The notes beneath the pieces were generated by a model. The model did no database searches. It worked only from the letters and a program-made list of their open reading frames with translations, and was not told the origin of the DNA. 64,000 bases of DNA from an uncultured Mesonia sp. (GTDB lineage Bacteria > Bacteroidota > Bacteroidia > Flavobacteriales > Flavobacteriaceae): NCBI GenBank assembly GCA_958296185.1, contig CATQIB010000006.1, forward strand, positions 62,001 to 126,000, read 5' to 3'. The stretch's first letter is position 1; every line of letters begins with the position of its first letter. Position numbers and translations under genes: made by a program. Shown one piece after another: positions 41,825 to 51,290 of the stretch.

Positions 41825-42349
41825 TTATGCTGTTTTTTCTGCATAAACAATATAATAACGGGGCGTCAACGTTCTTAATAAAGGTCTAATACCAATTTTA
41901 TTAACGGGGTTGGTCCATTTTTCTCTAGCTTTAATTTGCCATCCTGCCTTCTCTAAAAGCCAATCGAATTGCCAATCTTCAAACTCATGATAATGCCTGT
42001 CCCAAGGGTCTGTTTTACTACGGTAGGCAGGAGCAAACCACAATTTTAAAGGTATGCTAGCCACCAATTTATCTGCTTTAATGGCTTTTAGTACATTAAA
42101 AGGAGCGATTAAGTGCTCAAAAATCTCAAACGCAGTGACAAGCTCTACATCGGCAGTTGCCGCAATCTGATAATCTACATCAAGATCTTCGCCTTGTGTA
42201 TTTTTTACCTTGTAACCTGCATTTTTCATAATTTCGGAAAAGGGATTTTCAATACCTAAGTCTAAAACGCTTTTTGGTGCTGGGCAATGCTTTTCTAAAA
42301 AAGCCAAGGTATGCTTGTAGCGTTTGTTTGGGAAATTTTTTTCGTACAC
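41825..42349 (-). CDS. Class I SAM-dependent methyltransferase-like protein
   Basis: A 174-residue protein with a trimmed methyltransferase fold: SVLDLGIENPFSEIM in place of the glycine-rich SAM loop, VDYQI for the second strand, and AFEIFEHLIAPFNVLKAI as the post-II acidic/aromatic segment. It is short and its glycine loop is atypical (DLGIEN rather than DxGxGxG), so activity is uncertain. It starts 5 bp after the KAS III-like gene stop, implying one operon. Substrate unknown. Confidence 0.75.
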   Translation of the reverse strand: MYEKNFPNKRYKHTLAFLEKHCPAPKSVLDLGIENPFSEIMKNAGYKVKNTQGEDLDVDYQIAATADVELVTAFEIFEHLIAPFNVLKAIKADKLVASIPLKLWFAPAYRSKTDPWDRHYHEFEDWQFDWLLEKAGWQIKAREKWTNPVNKIGIRPLLRTLTPRYYIVYAEKTA

Positions 42350-42354
42350 GTTGA

Positions 42355-43419
42355 TTACAATTTATAGACCATAGCGTTGATATTCATTCCAGCACCTACA
42401 CTGGCAAATAGAACAACATCACCTGTTTTAACTTCTTGATTTTCTAGTTGGTTGTTCTTTACCAAATCAAATAAAGTAGGTAATGTAGCCACCGAACTAT
42501 TTCCTAGTTCGGCTATGCTCATAGGCATAATATGTGGTGGCATTTCTAAGTTATACAATTTATAGAAGCGCTCGCAAATCGCCTGATCCATTTTTTCGTT
42601 GGCTTGGTGCAGAAAAATCTTTTTAAGTTGATTTATTTGAAAGCCACTTTTGTCTAGGCAGTTTTTCATAGCTTGAGGAACATAAGATAAAGCGAAATTG
42701 TAAATTTTTCTTCCGTTCATTTTTATGTAACGAATGTCTCTTTCTAATTTCTTATTATAAGAGGCTTCGAAGGTTAAATAATAAGCCTCTTCAAGCGTGT
42801 AACTTGCACTTTCATGGGCAATTATTCCATCGTTTTCGGTGTTATTTACCGCTTCGATTATAGTTGCTCCTGCCCCGTCGCTAAAAATCATACTATCTCT
42901 ATCGTGGCTATCGACCACTCGTGATAAGGTTTCTGCACCAATAATAAGGCACTTTTTGGCCATTCCTGCCTGAATAAAAGCCTGTGCATGAATAACTCCT
43001 TGCAACCAGCCTGGGCAACCAAATACAAGATCGTAGGCTACACAAGCTGGATTTTTTATTTTTAAATGGTGTTTAACTCGGCTAGCCAAACTCGGTACCG
43101 CATCACTTTGTTTTTGGTTGTGTTTAACATCCCCAAAGTTTTGGGCTACAATGATGTAATCTAAGCTCTCTGGATCAATCGCTGCATCTTCGATGGCTTT
43201 TTGGGCCGCAATAGCTGCTAAGTCAGAGGTATTCAAAGCGGGATCTATATACCGACGCTCCTCAATACCTGTGATTTTTTTAAATTTTCTTATAATCATT
43301 TCATTTCCCCCAGATATGGCAGCCCCATCTTCATTAAGAAATTCGTGTTGTAAAAAATCCTTGTTGCTTATTCTTTGATCTGGGATACAACTTCCTACTC
43401 CTGTTATTTTGATTGACAT
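42355..43419 (-). CDS. 3-oxoacyl-ACP synthase III family protein
   Basis: A 354-residue thiolase-fold condensing enzyme. The Cys-His-Asn triad is visible: Cys135 in FGCPGWLQG, His in FLHQANEKMD and Asn in LGNSSVATLP. Such enzymes condense acyl-CoA or acyl-ACP units to begin a fatty acid, polyketide or an alkylresorcinol-like product. It is longer than housekeeping FabH and carries an N-terminal insertion (FLNEDGAAISGG), so it may have a specialised role together with the adjacent methyltransferase. The product cannot be named. Confidence 0.9.
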   Translation of the reverse strand: MSIKITGVGSCIPDQRISNKDFLQHEFLNEDGAAISGGNEMIIRKFKKITGIEERRYIDPALNTSDLAAIAAQKAIEDAAIDPESLDYIIVAQNFGDVKHNQKQSDAVPSLASRVKHHLKIKNPACVAYDLVFGCPGWLQGVIHAQAFIQAGMAKKCLIIGAETLSRVVDSHDRDSMIFSDGAGATIIEAVNNTENDGIIAHESASYTLEEAYYLTFEASYNKKLERDIRYIKMNGRKIYNFALSYVPQAMKNCLDKSGFQINQLKKIFLHQANEKMDQAICERFYKLYNLEMPPHIMPMSIAELGNSSVATLPTLFDLVKNNQLENQEVKTGDVVLFASVGAGMNINAMVYKL

Positions 43420-43573
43420 AGTTTTGCTTTTTTATGGCTAAAGTTTATCCTCTCATTAAGTTAGACTCTAGCGTTATTATCCCTAAAATTTATAGTTCAA
43501 TTTATTATACGACTAAATTAAGCATATTATTGTTTAGGCGATGAGGATTTAAGGTTATATTGGTAAGTACTGA

Positions 43574-43623
43574 TAAAAAAACCGCAATAAAGCCTAAATG
43601 TAAAATAAAGCTTTATTGCGGTT
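43574..43623 (-). terminator. Terminator after gcvP
   Basis: A 14-bp perfect stem (AACCGCAATAAAGC with GCTTTATTGCGGTT) with a 16-nt loop is followed by T6-7 on the minus strand. It lies about 60 bp after the gcvP stop. Confidence 0.85.
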
Positions 43624-43684
43624 GAATTAAAAAGGGAATTCTAATACCTGTTGGCTTTCTATGAAAGAACGTCTAATTACGAAC

Positions 43685-46540
43685 TTATTCTTCTGAGGTC
43701 ATATAGGTTTCAATCGGCTCGCAGGTACACATTAAATTTCTATCTCCGTAAGCATCATCAACACGTCTTACCGATGGCCAAAATTTATTTTCTTTGATGT
43801 AATCTAACGGATAAGCGGCCTTTTCTCTACTATAGGGTAATTCCCAAGAATCAGCTGTTAGCATACTAAGAGTATGCGGCGCATTTTTTAATACATTGTT
43901 TTCATCTTCTTTTTGGCAAGTTTCAATTTCTTCACGAATCGCAATCAATGCATCGCAAAAACGGTCTAGCTCGGCTTTGCTTTCACTTTCGGTAGGCTCT
44001 ATCATCATAGTTCCGGCCACGGGGAAAGATACCGTAGGCGCGTGAAAACCATAATCTATTAATCGCTTGGCGATATCTACCACTTCAATCCCTTTGGTTT
44101 TAAAAGGTCGGCAGTCAATAATCATTTCGTGTGCTGCTCTTCCTCTTTCGCCGGAATATAAGGTTTTAAAATGATCTCCTAATCTGCTTTTAATATAATT
44201 TGCGTTTAAAATAGCGTGTTTGGTGCTCGATTTTAAACCCTGGCTACCCAACATGTTTATATAGGCATAACTAATTAGACAAACCAATGAAGAGCCCCAA
44301 GGTGCAGCCGAAATTGCCGAAATGGCTTTTTCTCCTCCTGTCTTTATAACCGGGTTACCTGGTAAAAAGGGTACAAGTTGCTCTGCAACGCAGATAGGAC
44401 CAACTCCAGGACCACCACCACCATGGGGTATGGCAAAGGTTTTATGTAAATTCAGGTGACACACATCTGCGCCAATTTTTCCGGGGTGAGTAAGGCCTAC
44501 TTGCGCGTTCATATTGGCACCATCCATATAAACTTGGCCTCCATTATCGTGAATAATTTGTGTGATTTCGCGAATAGCCGATTCAAAAACTCCGTGTGTC
44601 GAGGGGTAGGTTACCATTAAAGCAGCCAAATTATCTTTGTATTTAATTGCTTTTTCACGTAAATCGTCTACATCTATATTACCTTGGTCTGTTGCTTTGG
44701 TTACCACTACTTTCATTCCGGCCATAACCGCACTAGCAGGATTGGTTCCGTGTGCAGAAGAAGGTATCAAACAAATATTCCTATGATGGTCTCCTCTTGA
44801 TTCGTGATAAGCTTTAATTACCATTAAACCGGCATACTCACCTTGAGCTCCCGAGTTGGGTTGTAAAGAGGTCGCTGCAAAACCTGTAATTTCGGTTAAT
44901 TGGTCTTCTAAACGCTTAAGCATTTCTTGATAACCTTGGGCTTGGCTTACAGGAACAAAAGGATGAATACCACCCCATTGCGGATCGCTTAAAGGCAGCA
45001 TTTCTGATGCAGCATTGAGTTTCATGGTGCAGGATCCTAAAGAAATCATAGAATGATTAAGGCTCAAATCTTTGCGCTCTAATTTTTTGATGTAGCGCAT
45101 CATTTCGGTTTCAGAGTGGTAGCGGTTAAACACCTCCTGCTGCATAAAATCTGTATCGCGCTCAACTTCGGTATCTTGTAATAAATCGATTTGCTTTAAT
45201 TCGATAGGATTTACCGATTTTTTAGCAACTTGTGCAAAAACGGCCAAAATATTATTGAGATCGGTAATCGAAGTCGTTTCATTTAAACTGATGCTTACCA
45301 CATCTTCTGCCGGATAGTAAAAATTGATTTCGCTAGCTTCGGCAATTTCTTGCACTTGCTTGGCATTTGCTTTAACTCTTAAGGTATCAAAATAGGTTTT
45401 ATTGAGCTGTTGATAACCTAAATCGCTTAAAGCTTGTGCTAAAGTGGTAGCTTTATAATGAACTTGGTTGGCGATATACTTTAATCCATTGGGTCCGTGG
45501 TAAACGGCATACATACCTGCCATAACCGCCAATAAAACCTGAGCGGTACATATGTTTGATGTAGCGCGATCTCTTTTAATATGTTGCTCACGGGTTTGTA
45601 AAGCCATTCGTAAAGCAACCTCACCATTTTTATCTTTACTTACGCCAATAATGCGACCAGGAATATTACGTTTATACTCCTCTTTGGTAGCAAAATAAGC
45701 GGCGTGAGGGCCTCCGTATCCTAAGGGAATACCAAAGCGTTGTGTGGTGCCCACTACGGCATCTACGCCATAATCTCCCGGAGCCTTCAATTTAACCAAG
45801 CTAAGTATATCGGCAGCGACAGCAGTTTTTATTTCTAGAGCCTTGCATTTCTCGATAAACTCTTGGTAGTCAAAAATCTCACCACTCTTACCGGGGTATT
45901 GCAAAAGCGCTCCAAAATAGGCGCTGTCAAAATCGAATTCGCGGTGATCGCCCACCACCAATTCAATACCTAAAGGCTTTGAGCGGGTTTCAAGTAGCGA
46001 TAAAGTTTGTGGTAGCACCTCTTGGGAAACAAAAAACTTATTGGCTTTTGCCTTTTTCTTCGCCTTGGCGCGAACGGCAAAAAGCAACGCCATAGCCTCG
46101 GCAGCTGCAGTAGCTTCATCAAGCAGCGAAGCGTTGGCCAGTTCCATTCCTGTAAGCTCAGTAATCATGGTTTGAAAATTGATCAAAGCTTCTAATCGGC
46201 CTTGAGCAATTTCGGCTTGATATGGCGTGTAAGCGGTATACCAACCTGGATTTTCTAAAATATTACGTTGAATAACGGCAGGCAAATTAGTGTTGTGATA
46301 ACCTAAACCTATATAGGTTTTAAAAACTTGATTTTTGTTTGCTAATTTGGTAATATGTTCTGCATATTCCTGTTCGCTCATTCCTTCACCAACTTCAATT
46401 TCTTTTTCTAATTTGATGTCATCTGGTAAAGTTTCATAAATTAATTGATCAAGACTATCTACACCGATGGTTGTAAGCATCTCATCAATATTACTAGGTC
46501 TAGGACCAATGTGTCTTAAAGCAAAAGAGTTTGTATTCAT
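43685..46540 (-). CDS. gcvP: Glycine dehydrogenase (decarboxylating), P-protein
   Basis: The 951-residue P-protein of the glycine cleavage system decarboxylates glycine with pyridoxal phosphate and passes the methylamine group to lipoyl GcvH. It is the fused single-chain form, with a half-related N-domain (about 1-440) and catalytic C-domain. The PLP lysine is K700 in [26 protein letters not shown] at the start, [22 protein letters not shown] and [11 protein letters not shown] are family marks. A terminator follows. GcvT and GcvH are not in this window. Confidence 0.97.
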   Translation of the reverse strand: MNTNSFALRHIGPRPSNIDEMLTTIGVDSLDQLIYETLPDDIKLEKEIEVGEGMSEQEYAEHITKLANKNQVFKTYIGLGYHNTNLPAVIQRNILENPGWYTAYTPYQAEIAQGRLEALINFQTMITELTGMELANASLLDEATAAAEAMALLFAVRAKAKKKAKANKFFVSQEVLPQTLSLLETRSKPLGIELVVGDHREFDFDSAYFGALLQYPGKSGEIFDYQEFIEKCKALEIKTAVAADILSLVKLKAPGDYGVDAVVGTTQRFGIPLGYGGPHAAYFATKEEYKRNIPGRIIGVSKDKNGEVALRMALQTREQHIKRDRATSNICTAQVLLAVMAGMYAVYHGPNGLKYIANQVHYKATTLAQALSDLGYQQLNKTYFDTLRVKANAKQVQEIAEASEINFYYPAEDVVSISLNETTSITDLNNILAVFAQVAKKSVNPIELKQIDLLQDTEVERDTDFMQQEVFNRYHSETEMMRYIKKLERKDLSLNHSMISLGSCTMKLNAASEMLPLSDPQWGGIHPFVPVSQAQGYQEMLKRLEDQLTEITGFAATSLQPNSGAQGEYAGLMVIKAYHESRGDHHRNICLIPSSAHGTNPASAVMAGMKVVVTKATDQGNIDVDDLREKAIKYKDNLAALMVTYPSTHGVFESAIREITQIIHDNGGQVYMDGANMNAQVGLTHPGKIGADVCHLNLHKTFAIPHGGGGPGVGPICVAEQLVPFLPGNPVIKTGGEKAISAISAAPWGSSLVCLISYAYINMLGSQGLKSSTKHAILNANYIKSRLGDHFKTLYSGERGRAAHEMIIDCRPFKTKGIEVVDIAKRLIDYGFHAPTVSFPVAGTMMIEPTESESKAELDRFCDALIAIREEIETCQKEDENNVLKNAPHTLSMLTADSWELPYSREKAAYPLDYIKENKFWPSVRRVDDAYGDRNLMCTCEPIETYMTSEE

Positions 46541-46572
46541 GCCTTTAAAATATAAGTTGTGTTTGTGGTTTG

Positions 46573-46580
46573 CAAAATTA
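46573..46580 (-). promoter_or_regulatory. -7 element of gcvP
   Basis: TAATTTTG on the minus strand, 32 nt before the ATG, matches TAnnTTTG. No glycine riboswitch fold could be recognised in the short leader. Confidence 0.5.
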
Positions 46581-46671
46581 CGTTTTTTCGTTAGATTTAA
46601 ATAGTTTATCGGGGTAATTATGCTTAAAAATTATGCTTATTTTTTTGTGTTTAAACCGATTTAAAAATAGT

Positions 46672-46679
46672 TACTTTTG
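46672..46679 (+). promoter_or_regulatory. -7 element immediately before the UbiA-like gene
   Basis: TACTTTTG matches TAnnTTTG and ends 5 nt before the ATG at 46685. The RNA would begin at or next to the start codon, so this gene may have a leaderless message. Confidence 0.5.
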
Positions 46680-46684
46680 CACCT

Positions 46685-47509
46685 ATGCAGTTTCTTAAAA
46701 ATGCTTTGGCGCTATACATTCGTGCGAGCCTTCACGTTGGCTTAGCCGTTAGCGCTTTAAGTCATTTATTTTCTCAACATTTTCAACAGACCGCTGCGCC
46801 TAGTTTTTATTTGTTTGTATTTTTTGCGACTGTGGTAAGCTATAATTTTGCTAAATTTTCAGCGTTCCAACACTTTAAAAGCCTTGACTTTCATCTCACC
46901 AAAAAAAGTGTATTGTTGGTTCAATTTGTAGCGGTAATTGGTTTGGTAATCACTTGTCTGCAGTTAGCAATATCTCAAATTTTGTTTGCAGGTATACTGG
47001 GGCTTTTTACGTTATTGTACGCTGTTCCACTTGGCGCTAACAAACAGAATTGGCGCAATAGCGCTTACTTAAAGATTTTTATAATTGCTGGGGTCTGGGC
47101 CTGCACAGTGGTAGTACTGCCACTTATTCCAATTATAAATATGGAGCTAAGGCGCCTGATGGCCTACACCGCACTCGTCTTTGTTTTTACGCTTGCGAGT
47201 ACCTTGGTTTTTGAAATAAGAGATTTAAATAGAGATGATGTGCATTTAAAAACCATACCCCAGCTCTATGGTGTAATGAATACCAAAATTTTGGGTGTCT
47301 TTTTGTATCTTTTTGTAGTACTAGGTTTAGGCTTTTTGAATGAATTTAAAGCTGTGTTTTGGTATGCTTCAGTTGTAACTAGTGTAATGGGTATTTTATT
47401 TTTAGCTTTCGCGGATATAAAACAACCAAAACATTATGCCGATTTTTGGTTGGAGTCTTTGCCTATTTTTTGGTGGTTGCTGTACCAGTTGGGGCAATGG
47501 TATTATTAG
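46685..47509 (+). CDS. UbiA-like polytopic membrane protein
   Basis: A 274-residue inner-membrane protein with about eight hydrophobic segments. FEIRDLNRDDVHLKTIPQLYG resembles the second Asp-rich motif of UbiA prenyltransferases, where IRD...D is followed by a T-(L/I)-P element. The first Asp-rich motif (NDxxDxxxD) is not found: the matching place reads SYNFAKFSAFQ, with Asn but no Asp. It may thus be a relative without classical prenyl-transfer activity. Its last 47 bp overlap the anti-sigma gene on the other strand. Confidence 0.7.
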   Translation: MQFLKNALALYIRASLHVGLAVSALSHLFSQHFQQTAAPSFYLFVFFATVVSYNFAKFSAFQHFKSLDFHLTKKSVLLVQFVAVIGLVITCLQLAISQILFAGILGLFTLLYAVPLGANKQNWRNSAYLKIFIIAGVWACTVVVLPLIPIINMELRRLMAYTALVFVFTLASTLVFEIRDLNRDDVHLKTIPQLYGVMNTKILGVFLYLFVVLGLGFLNEFKAVFWYASVVTSVMGILFLAFADIKQPKHYADFWLESLPIFWWLLYQLGQWYY

Positions 47510-47750
47510 CTTGTAATTTACTTTTTAAGTAATCGAGATCTTTTGCGTTTAGTTTTTGATGCGGAAACTGCTGCATTAATCGCGTAAGTTTAGCACTCCG
47601 TTTAGCATACTTTTTACAGGCTTTACAAAGTAGCAAATGCCCGTAAACCCGTAGTCTTTTTCTCCAACTTATGGGCTGGTATTGCATTTTATCGTAATAA
47701 ATTGCCAAGCGTTCACAAATACTAGTCTGTTTGTCTTTATGATGTTTCAT
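47463..47750 (-). CDS. Soluble zinc-finger anti-sigma factor-like protein
   Basis: A 95-residue protein from the ATG at 47748-47750, which overlaps the sigma stop as TAATG, a hallmark of translational coupling. YGHLLLCKACKKYAKR contains the H-x3-C-x2-C zinc motif of ZAS-type anti-sigma factors, and a helix with basic residues follows. There is no membrane segment, so it should act in the cytoplasm, probably by holding the ECF sigma encoded upstream. A start eight codons earlier is also possible. Its 3' end overlaps the UbiA-like gene by 47 bp. Confidence 0.75.
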   Translation of the reverse strand: MKHHKDKQTSICERLAIYYDKMQYQPISWRKRLRVYGHLLLCKACKKYAKRSAKLTRLMQQFPHQKLNAKDLDYLKSKLQANNTIAPTGTATTKK

Positions 47751-48307
47751 TACAGCCATTGTTTTTCGAGGCATTCAGCCATTTTTTGGCGCGCCCGATG
47801 AATCATTACCCAAAAATTAGACGAAGAAAGCCCCATTTCATTACAAATTTCATCGGTAGATTTGTGCTCAATACTTTTCATAATAAATACTTGAGCTTGT
47901 TTATCGGGTAGTTTATTCAGACAATTGAATATGGCCTCGCGTAATTCTAGATTAACCATATGTTCTTCTGCATTAAGACCGGGTTCTCTGGCGAGGCGAT
48001 CTTCAATATAATTGTTGTTCTCCCCAATAGACAAATCTTTAAAATCGACTCCTGCTTTTTGCTTTTTTGTGCTGGCCTTTCGGTAATAATCTATAATTTT
48101 ACGCTTTAATATGGCCGTTAACCAGGTGCGTTCGCTAGCCTGGCCTTTAAAGCTCTTTTTTGCTTTAAGACCGGCTAAGAAGGTTTCCGAAACTAGGTCT
48201 TTGGTAATTTCTTTATTGTTTAGGCGAACAAAGGCATAGTTAAAAAGAAAATCGGCATAGCGCTCTACCCACTTATTTGGGTTAAGTTTGTTTTCTTTGG
48301 GGCTCAT
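47750..48307 (-). CDS. ECF-type RNA polymerase sigma-70 factor
   Basis: A 185-residue sigma factor. Region 2 is seen as YADFLFNYAFVRLNNKEITKDLVSETFLAGLK, with region 2.4 in KGQASERTWLTAILKRKIIDYYRK. Region 4 is LREAIFNCLNKLPDKQAQVFIMKSIEHKSTDEICNEMGLSSSNFWVMIHRARQKMAECL, with a helix-turn-helix for the -35-like element. It lacks regions 1 and 3, as ECF factors do. The zinc-finger anti-sigma gene follows with a TAATG overlap. The regulon is unknown; a stress or envelope signal is usual. Confidence 0.92.
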   Translation of the reverse strand: MSPKENKLNPNKWVERYADFLFNYAFVRLNNKEITKDLVSETFLAGLKAKKSFKGQASERTWLTAILKRKIIDYYRKASTKKQKAGVDFKDLSIGENNNYIEDRLAREPGLNAEEHMVNLELREAIFNCLNKLPDKQAQVFIMKSIEHKSTDEICNEMGLSSSNFWVMIHRARQKMAECLEKQWL

Positions 48308-48385
48308 TTTTTAAATGAATTTGCTAAGCTTAAAATTACGAATAAAAGTCGAGCTGTTTTTTTAATACTAGATAATATTAACATT

Positions 48386-49618
48386 ATGAAGCATTTGCTT
48401 GTTATAGGATATTTATGGCCCGAGCCCAAATCGAGTGCTGCGGGGAGTAGAATGATGCAATTGTTGGAATTGTTCTTAGATAAAAATTGGAAAATCACCT
48501 ATGCTAGCGCTGCAAAAAATAGCCAGTATGCGGTTACTCTAGAGAACTTGGGAGTAGAAAAAGTTAGCATACAGCCTAACGATGAATCGGTAAATACATG
48601 GTTAGCACAACTTGATCCAGATGCGGTACTTTTTGACCGATTTATGATGGAAGAGCAATACGGCTGGCGCGTTGCAAAAAATTGCCCCAATGCTTTACGG
48701 ATTTTAGATACAGAAGATTTACACTTCTTTAGAAAAGCACGATCTTTAGCCTTGAAAGCAAAAAGAGATTTAAGCAAAGCAGATCTGTTTTCTGATGAGG
48801 CCAAAAGAGAAATAGCCAGTATTTTGCGATGCGATTTGACTTTGATTATCTCTGAAGCCGAAATGGACTTATTGCTTAAAACCTTTAAGATAGATGAGAA
48901 TTTGTTGTTTTATCTGCCTTTTCTGCTCGACGAAATTCCACCAGAACAACAAGAAAATCTACCAGAATTTAGTCAGCGAAAAGACTTTTTATTTATCGGC
49001 AACTTTTTACACGAACCCAATTGGGATGCTGTCCGTTTTTTAAAAGAATCGGTTTGGCCAAAAATCAGAAAAGACTTACCCGGCGTTAAACTGCATATTT
49101 ATGGCGCTTATGCTAAGAAAAAAGTGAAACAATTGCACAACGAGCCTGAAGGTTTCTTGGTACACGGTAGAGCAGATGACGCACTAGAAGTAATGCAATC
49201 GGCTCGACTATTATTGGCTCCACTGCGTTTTGGTGCAGGTTTAAAAGGTAAATTTGTAGAAGCTATGACGGTGGGGACCCCAAGTATTACCACCATGATA
49301 GGGGCAGAGGGTATAGGCGGATCGCTACCATGGAGTGGCGAGATAGCCAATACAGCCGATGAATTGGCTCAAGCTGCCATACAATTGTATACCCGAGAAA
49401 AACGCTGGCTTACTGCTCGAAAAAATGGATTTGCTATCATAAAGAATCGTTTTCAAAAAAATGAGTTTGAACCCATTTTCATGCAGCAGGTAGAACATTT
49501 GCTCAAGCGGTTACCCGCTCATCGAGAAAGAAACTTTATGGGGAGTTTATTGCAACATCATACGCTACAAAGTACCAAGTATATGGCGCGGTGGATTGAA
49601 GAGAAAAACAAAAAATAA
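48386..49618 (+). CDS. Glycosyltransferase family 4-like protein
   Basis: A 410-residue GT-B fold enzyme. The N-domain begins HLLVIGYLWPEPKSSAAGSRM (acceptor side), and the C-domain has VHGRADDALEVMQSARLLLAPLRFGAGLKGKFVEAM and GTPSITTMIGAEGI, the nucleotide-sugar site of GT4-type enzymes. The acceptor is not known. It starts 79 bp from the sigma gene in the opposite direction, and hemW begins 2 bp after its stop, so they form a transcript. Confidence 0.88.
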   Translation: MKHLLVIGYLWPEPKSSAAGSRMMQLLELFLDKNWKITYASAAKNSQYAVTLENLGVEKVSIQPNDESVNTWLAQLDPDAVLFDRFMMEEQYGWRVAKNCPNALRILDTEDLHFFRKARSLALKAKRDLSKADLFSDEAKREIASILRCDLTLIISEAEMDLLLKTFKIDENLLFYLPFLLDEIPPEQQENLPEFSQRKDFLFIGNFLHEPNWDAVRFLKESVWPKIRKDLPGVKLHIYGAYAKKKVKQLHNEPEGFLVHGRADDALEVMQSARLLLAPLRFGAGLKGKFVEAMTVGTPSITTMIGAEGIGGSLPWSGEIANTADELAQAAIQLYTREKRWLTARKNGFAIIKNRFQKNEFEPIFMQQVEHLLKRLPAHRERNFMGSLLQHHTLQSTKYMARWIEEKNKK

Positions 49619-49620
49619 GC

Positions 49621-50745
49621 ATGGCCGGTATCTATTTACACATCCCGTTTTGTAAGCAAGCTTGTCATTATTGTGACTTTCATTTCTCTACCGTTTTAAA
49701 GCGTCAACCCCAAATGGTGGAAGCCTTAAAAAAGGAATTAATTCTGCGTAAAGCAGAACTGAATCAAAATGTGAAAACGATTTACTTTGGAGGAGGAACG
49801 CCCAGCCTTTTAAGCATCACGCAATTAAACGAACTACTAAGCTGTATTAAAAATAATTATGCGGTAGATGAAAAAGCCGAAATCACCTTAGAGGCAAATC
49901 CAGATGATTTAAGTAGGGAAAAGTTAGAAGCACTATCTAAAACAGGTATAAACCGACTGAGCATAGGAGTGCAATCTTTTTTTGAATCGGATTTACAATT
50001 GATGAATCGCGCACATAATGCGCAAGAAGCCCAACAAGCAATTGTTTGGGCAAAAGATTATTTTGAGAACCTTTCACTCGATTTAATCTATGGTATTCCA
50101 AAAATGAGTCTGCAGCGTTGGGAAGAAAATATAGACCGAGCCTTATTGCTTGATATCCCACATATATCGAGTTACGCGCTTACCGTTGAACCCAAGACTG
50201 CATTAGAGAATTTTATTAAAACTGGAAAAATACCCCCTGTAGATGAGGCTTTGGCTAAAGCTCATTTTGAATTGCTGCAAAGCAAACTAAAAGCACAAGG
50301 TTTTATAAATTATGAGTTTTCTAATTTTGGTAAACCTGGCTTTTTCTCCCAGAATAATATGGGCTATTGGTTGGGTAAACCTTATTTAGGTATTGGTCCT
50401 GGTGCCCACAGCTACGGCAACGGGCAGCGTTCTTGGAATCTTGCGCACAACATAAAGTATATACGCGCCTTACTTCAAGATACAAGGCCGTTTGAATATG
50501 AAGAGCTTACAAGTAAAGATGCTTATAATGAGTTTGTTATGACGCGTTTACGAACAATGTGGGGCATTCCTTTAATTGAGGTGCAGCAGCGTTTTGGTAG
50601 TCTATTTTCTCAATATTTGCTAGCACAAGCCAGTGAACATTTGGCGGCAAGCCGTTTGATTCTCCGTGACGAACACTTGATCATTGGCTCAACCGCTAAA
50701 TTTTTAACCGATGGCATTGCTGCCGATTTGTTTTGGGTAGATTAG
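49621..50745 (+). CDS. hemW: Radical SAM family heme chaperone HemW
   Basis: A 374-residue protein once mis-named oxygen-independent coproporphyrinogen oxidase; HemW delivers heme to respiratory enzymes. The iron-sulfur cluster motif is C11-x3-C15-x2-C18 in PFCKQACHYCDF; it lacks the extra upstream Cys and the longer C-terminus of HemN, which supports HemW. YFGGGTPSLL, LEANPDD, GVQSFFESDL and GPGAHSY are family motifs. It starts 2 bp after the GT4 gene and overlaps the convergent GAF gene by 4 bp. Confidence 0.92.
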   Translation: MAGIYLHIPFCKQACHYCDFHFSTVLKRQPQMVEALKKELILRKAELNQNVKTIYFGGGTPSLLSITQLNELLSCIKNNYAVDEKAEITLEANPDDLSREKLEALSKTGINRLSIGVQSFFESDLQLMNRAHNAQEAQQAIVWAKDYFENLSLDLIYGIPKMSLQRWEENIDRALLLDIPHISSYALTVEPKTALENFIKTGKIPPVDEALAKAHFELLQSKLKAQGFINYEFSNFGKPGFFSQNNMGYWLGKPYLGIGPGAHSYGNGQRSWNLAHNIKYIRALLQDTRPFEYEELTSKDAYNEFVMTRLRTMWGIPLIEVQQRFGSLFSQYLLAQASEHLAASRLILRDEHLIIGSTAKFLTDGIAADLFWVD

Positions 50746-51212
50746 GCTTTATTACGCATTAAAATATCCGCTACAGCGGCATTAATTTTCTCAAGAAAAC
50801 GTTCATCTGCTTCGTTAAAGGCATTGGCAGTATTAGAATCTATGTCTATTTGGCCTATGTTTTCGCCGTTTACAAATAGCGGAATCACCACTTCACTCTT
50901 CACGTTGATATTGCAAGAGATATAATTATCTTGCGCCTGCACATCGGGTACTACAAAATTTTGGTTAGACTCGGCCACTTGTCCGCAAATACCCTTTCCA
51001 AAAGGTATGATGGTGTGCTCGGTTGGTTCGCCGGCATAGGCGCTTAACTTAAGCTCGGGCTTTTCTCCATTTTTAAAGTAAAATCCTACCCAGTCATAGT
51101 AGGCTACCTTTTCTTGTAATAACTGGCAGACCAACTCCATACGTTGGTCTATTGTTAATTCTTCTTTATTTAAAATAGAAAGCGCCTCTTGTTCTAACAG
51201 TTTGAAATCCAT
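50742..51212 (-). CDS. GAF domain protein, free methionine-(R)-sulfoxide reductase-like
   Basis: A 156-residue single GAF domain. WVGFYF, IPFGKGICGQVAES and SCNINVKSEVVIPLFVNG followed by GQIDIDSNTANAF match the fRMsr family, which reduces free methionine-R-sulfoxide with three Cys. Here two Cys are seen (in GICG and YISC), equal to Cys94 and Cys118 of E. coli YebR, but the Cys84 equivalent is missing (EHTIIPFG). It may still work with a modified recycling step, or serve another GAF role. The ATG at 51212 (MDFKLLEQ) is preferred over one five codons upstream. Confidence 0.75.
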   Translation of the reverse strand: MDFKLLEQEALSILNKEELTIDQRMELVCQLLQEKVAYYDWVGFYFKNGEKPELKLSAYAGEPTEHTIIPFGKGICGQVAESNQNFVVPDVQAQDNYISCNINVKSEVVIPLFVNGENIGQIDIDSNTANAFNEADERFLEKINAAVADILMRNKA

Positions 51213-51290
51213 AACTTTTTTTGGCAAAAGTATATTTTTCTGATCAAGGTTATAAGTTAAAAAATCTTAAATTTGAATAGAATTTTTGCT

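Noticed and set aside
46541-46684. Glycine riboswitch before gcvP
   Set aside because: The leader is about 25 nt, too short, and no tandem aptamer fold is seen.
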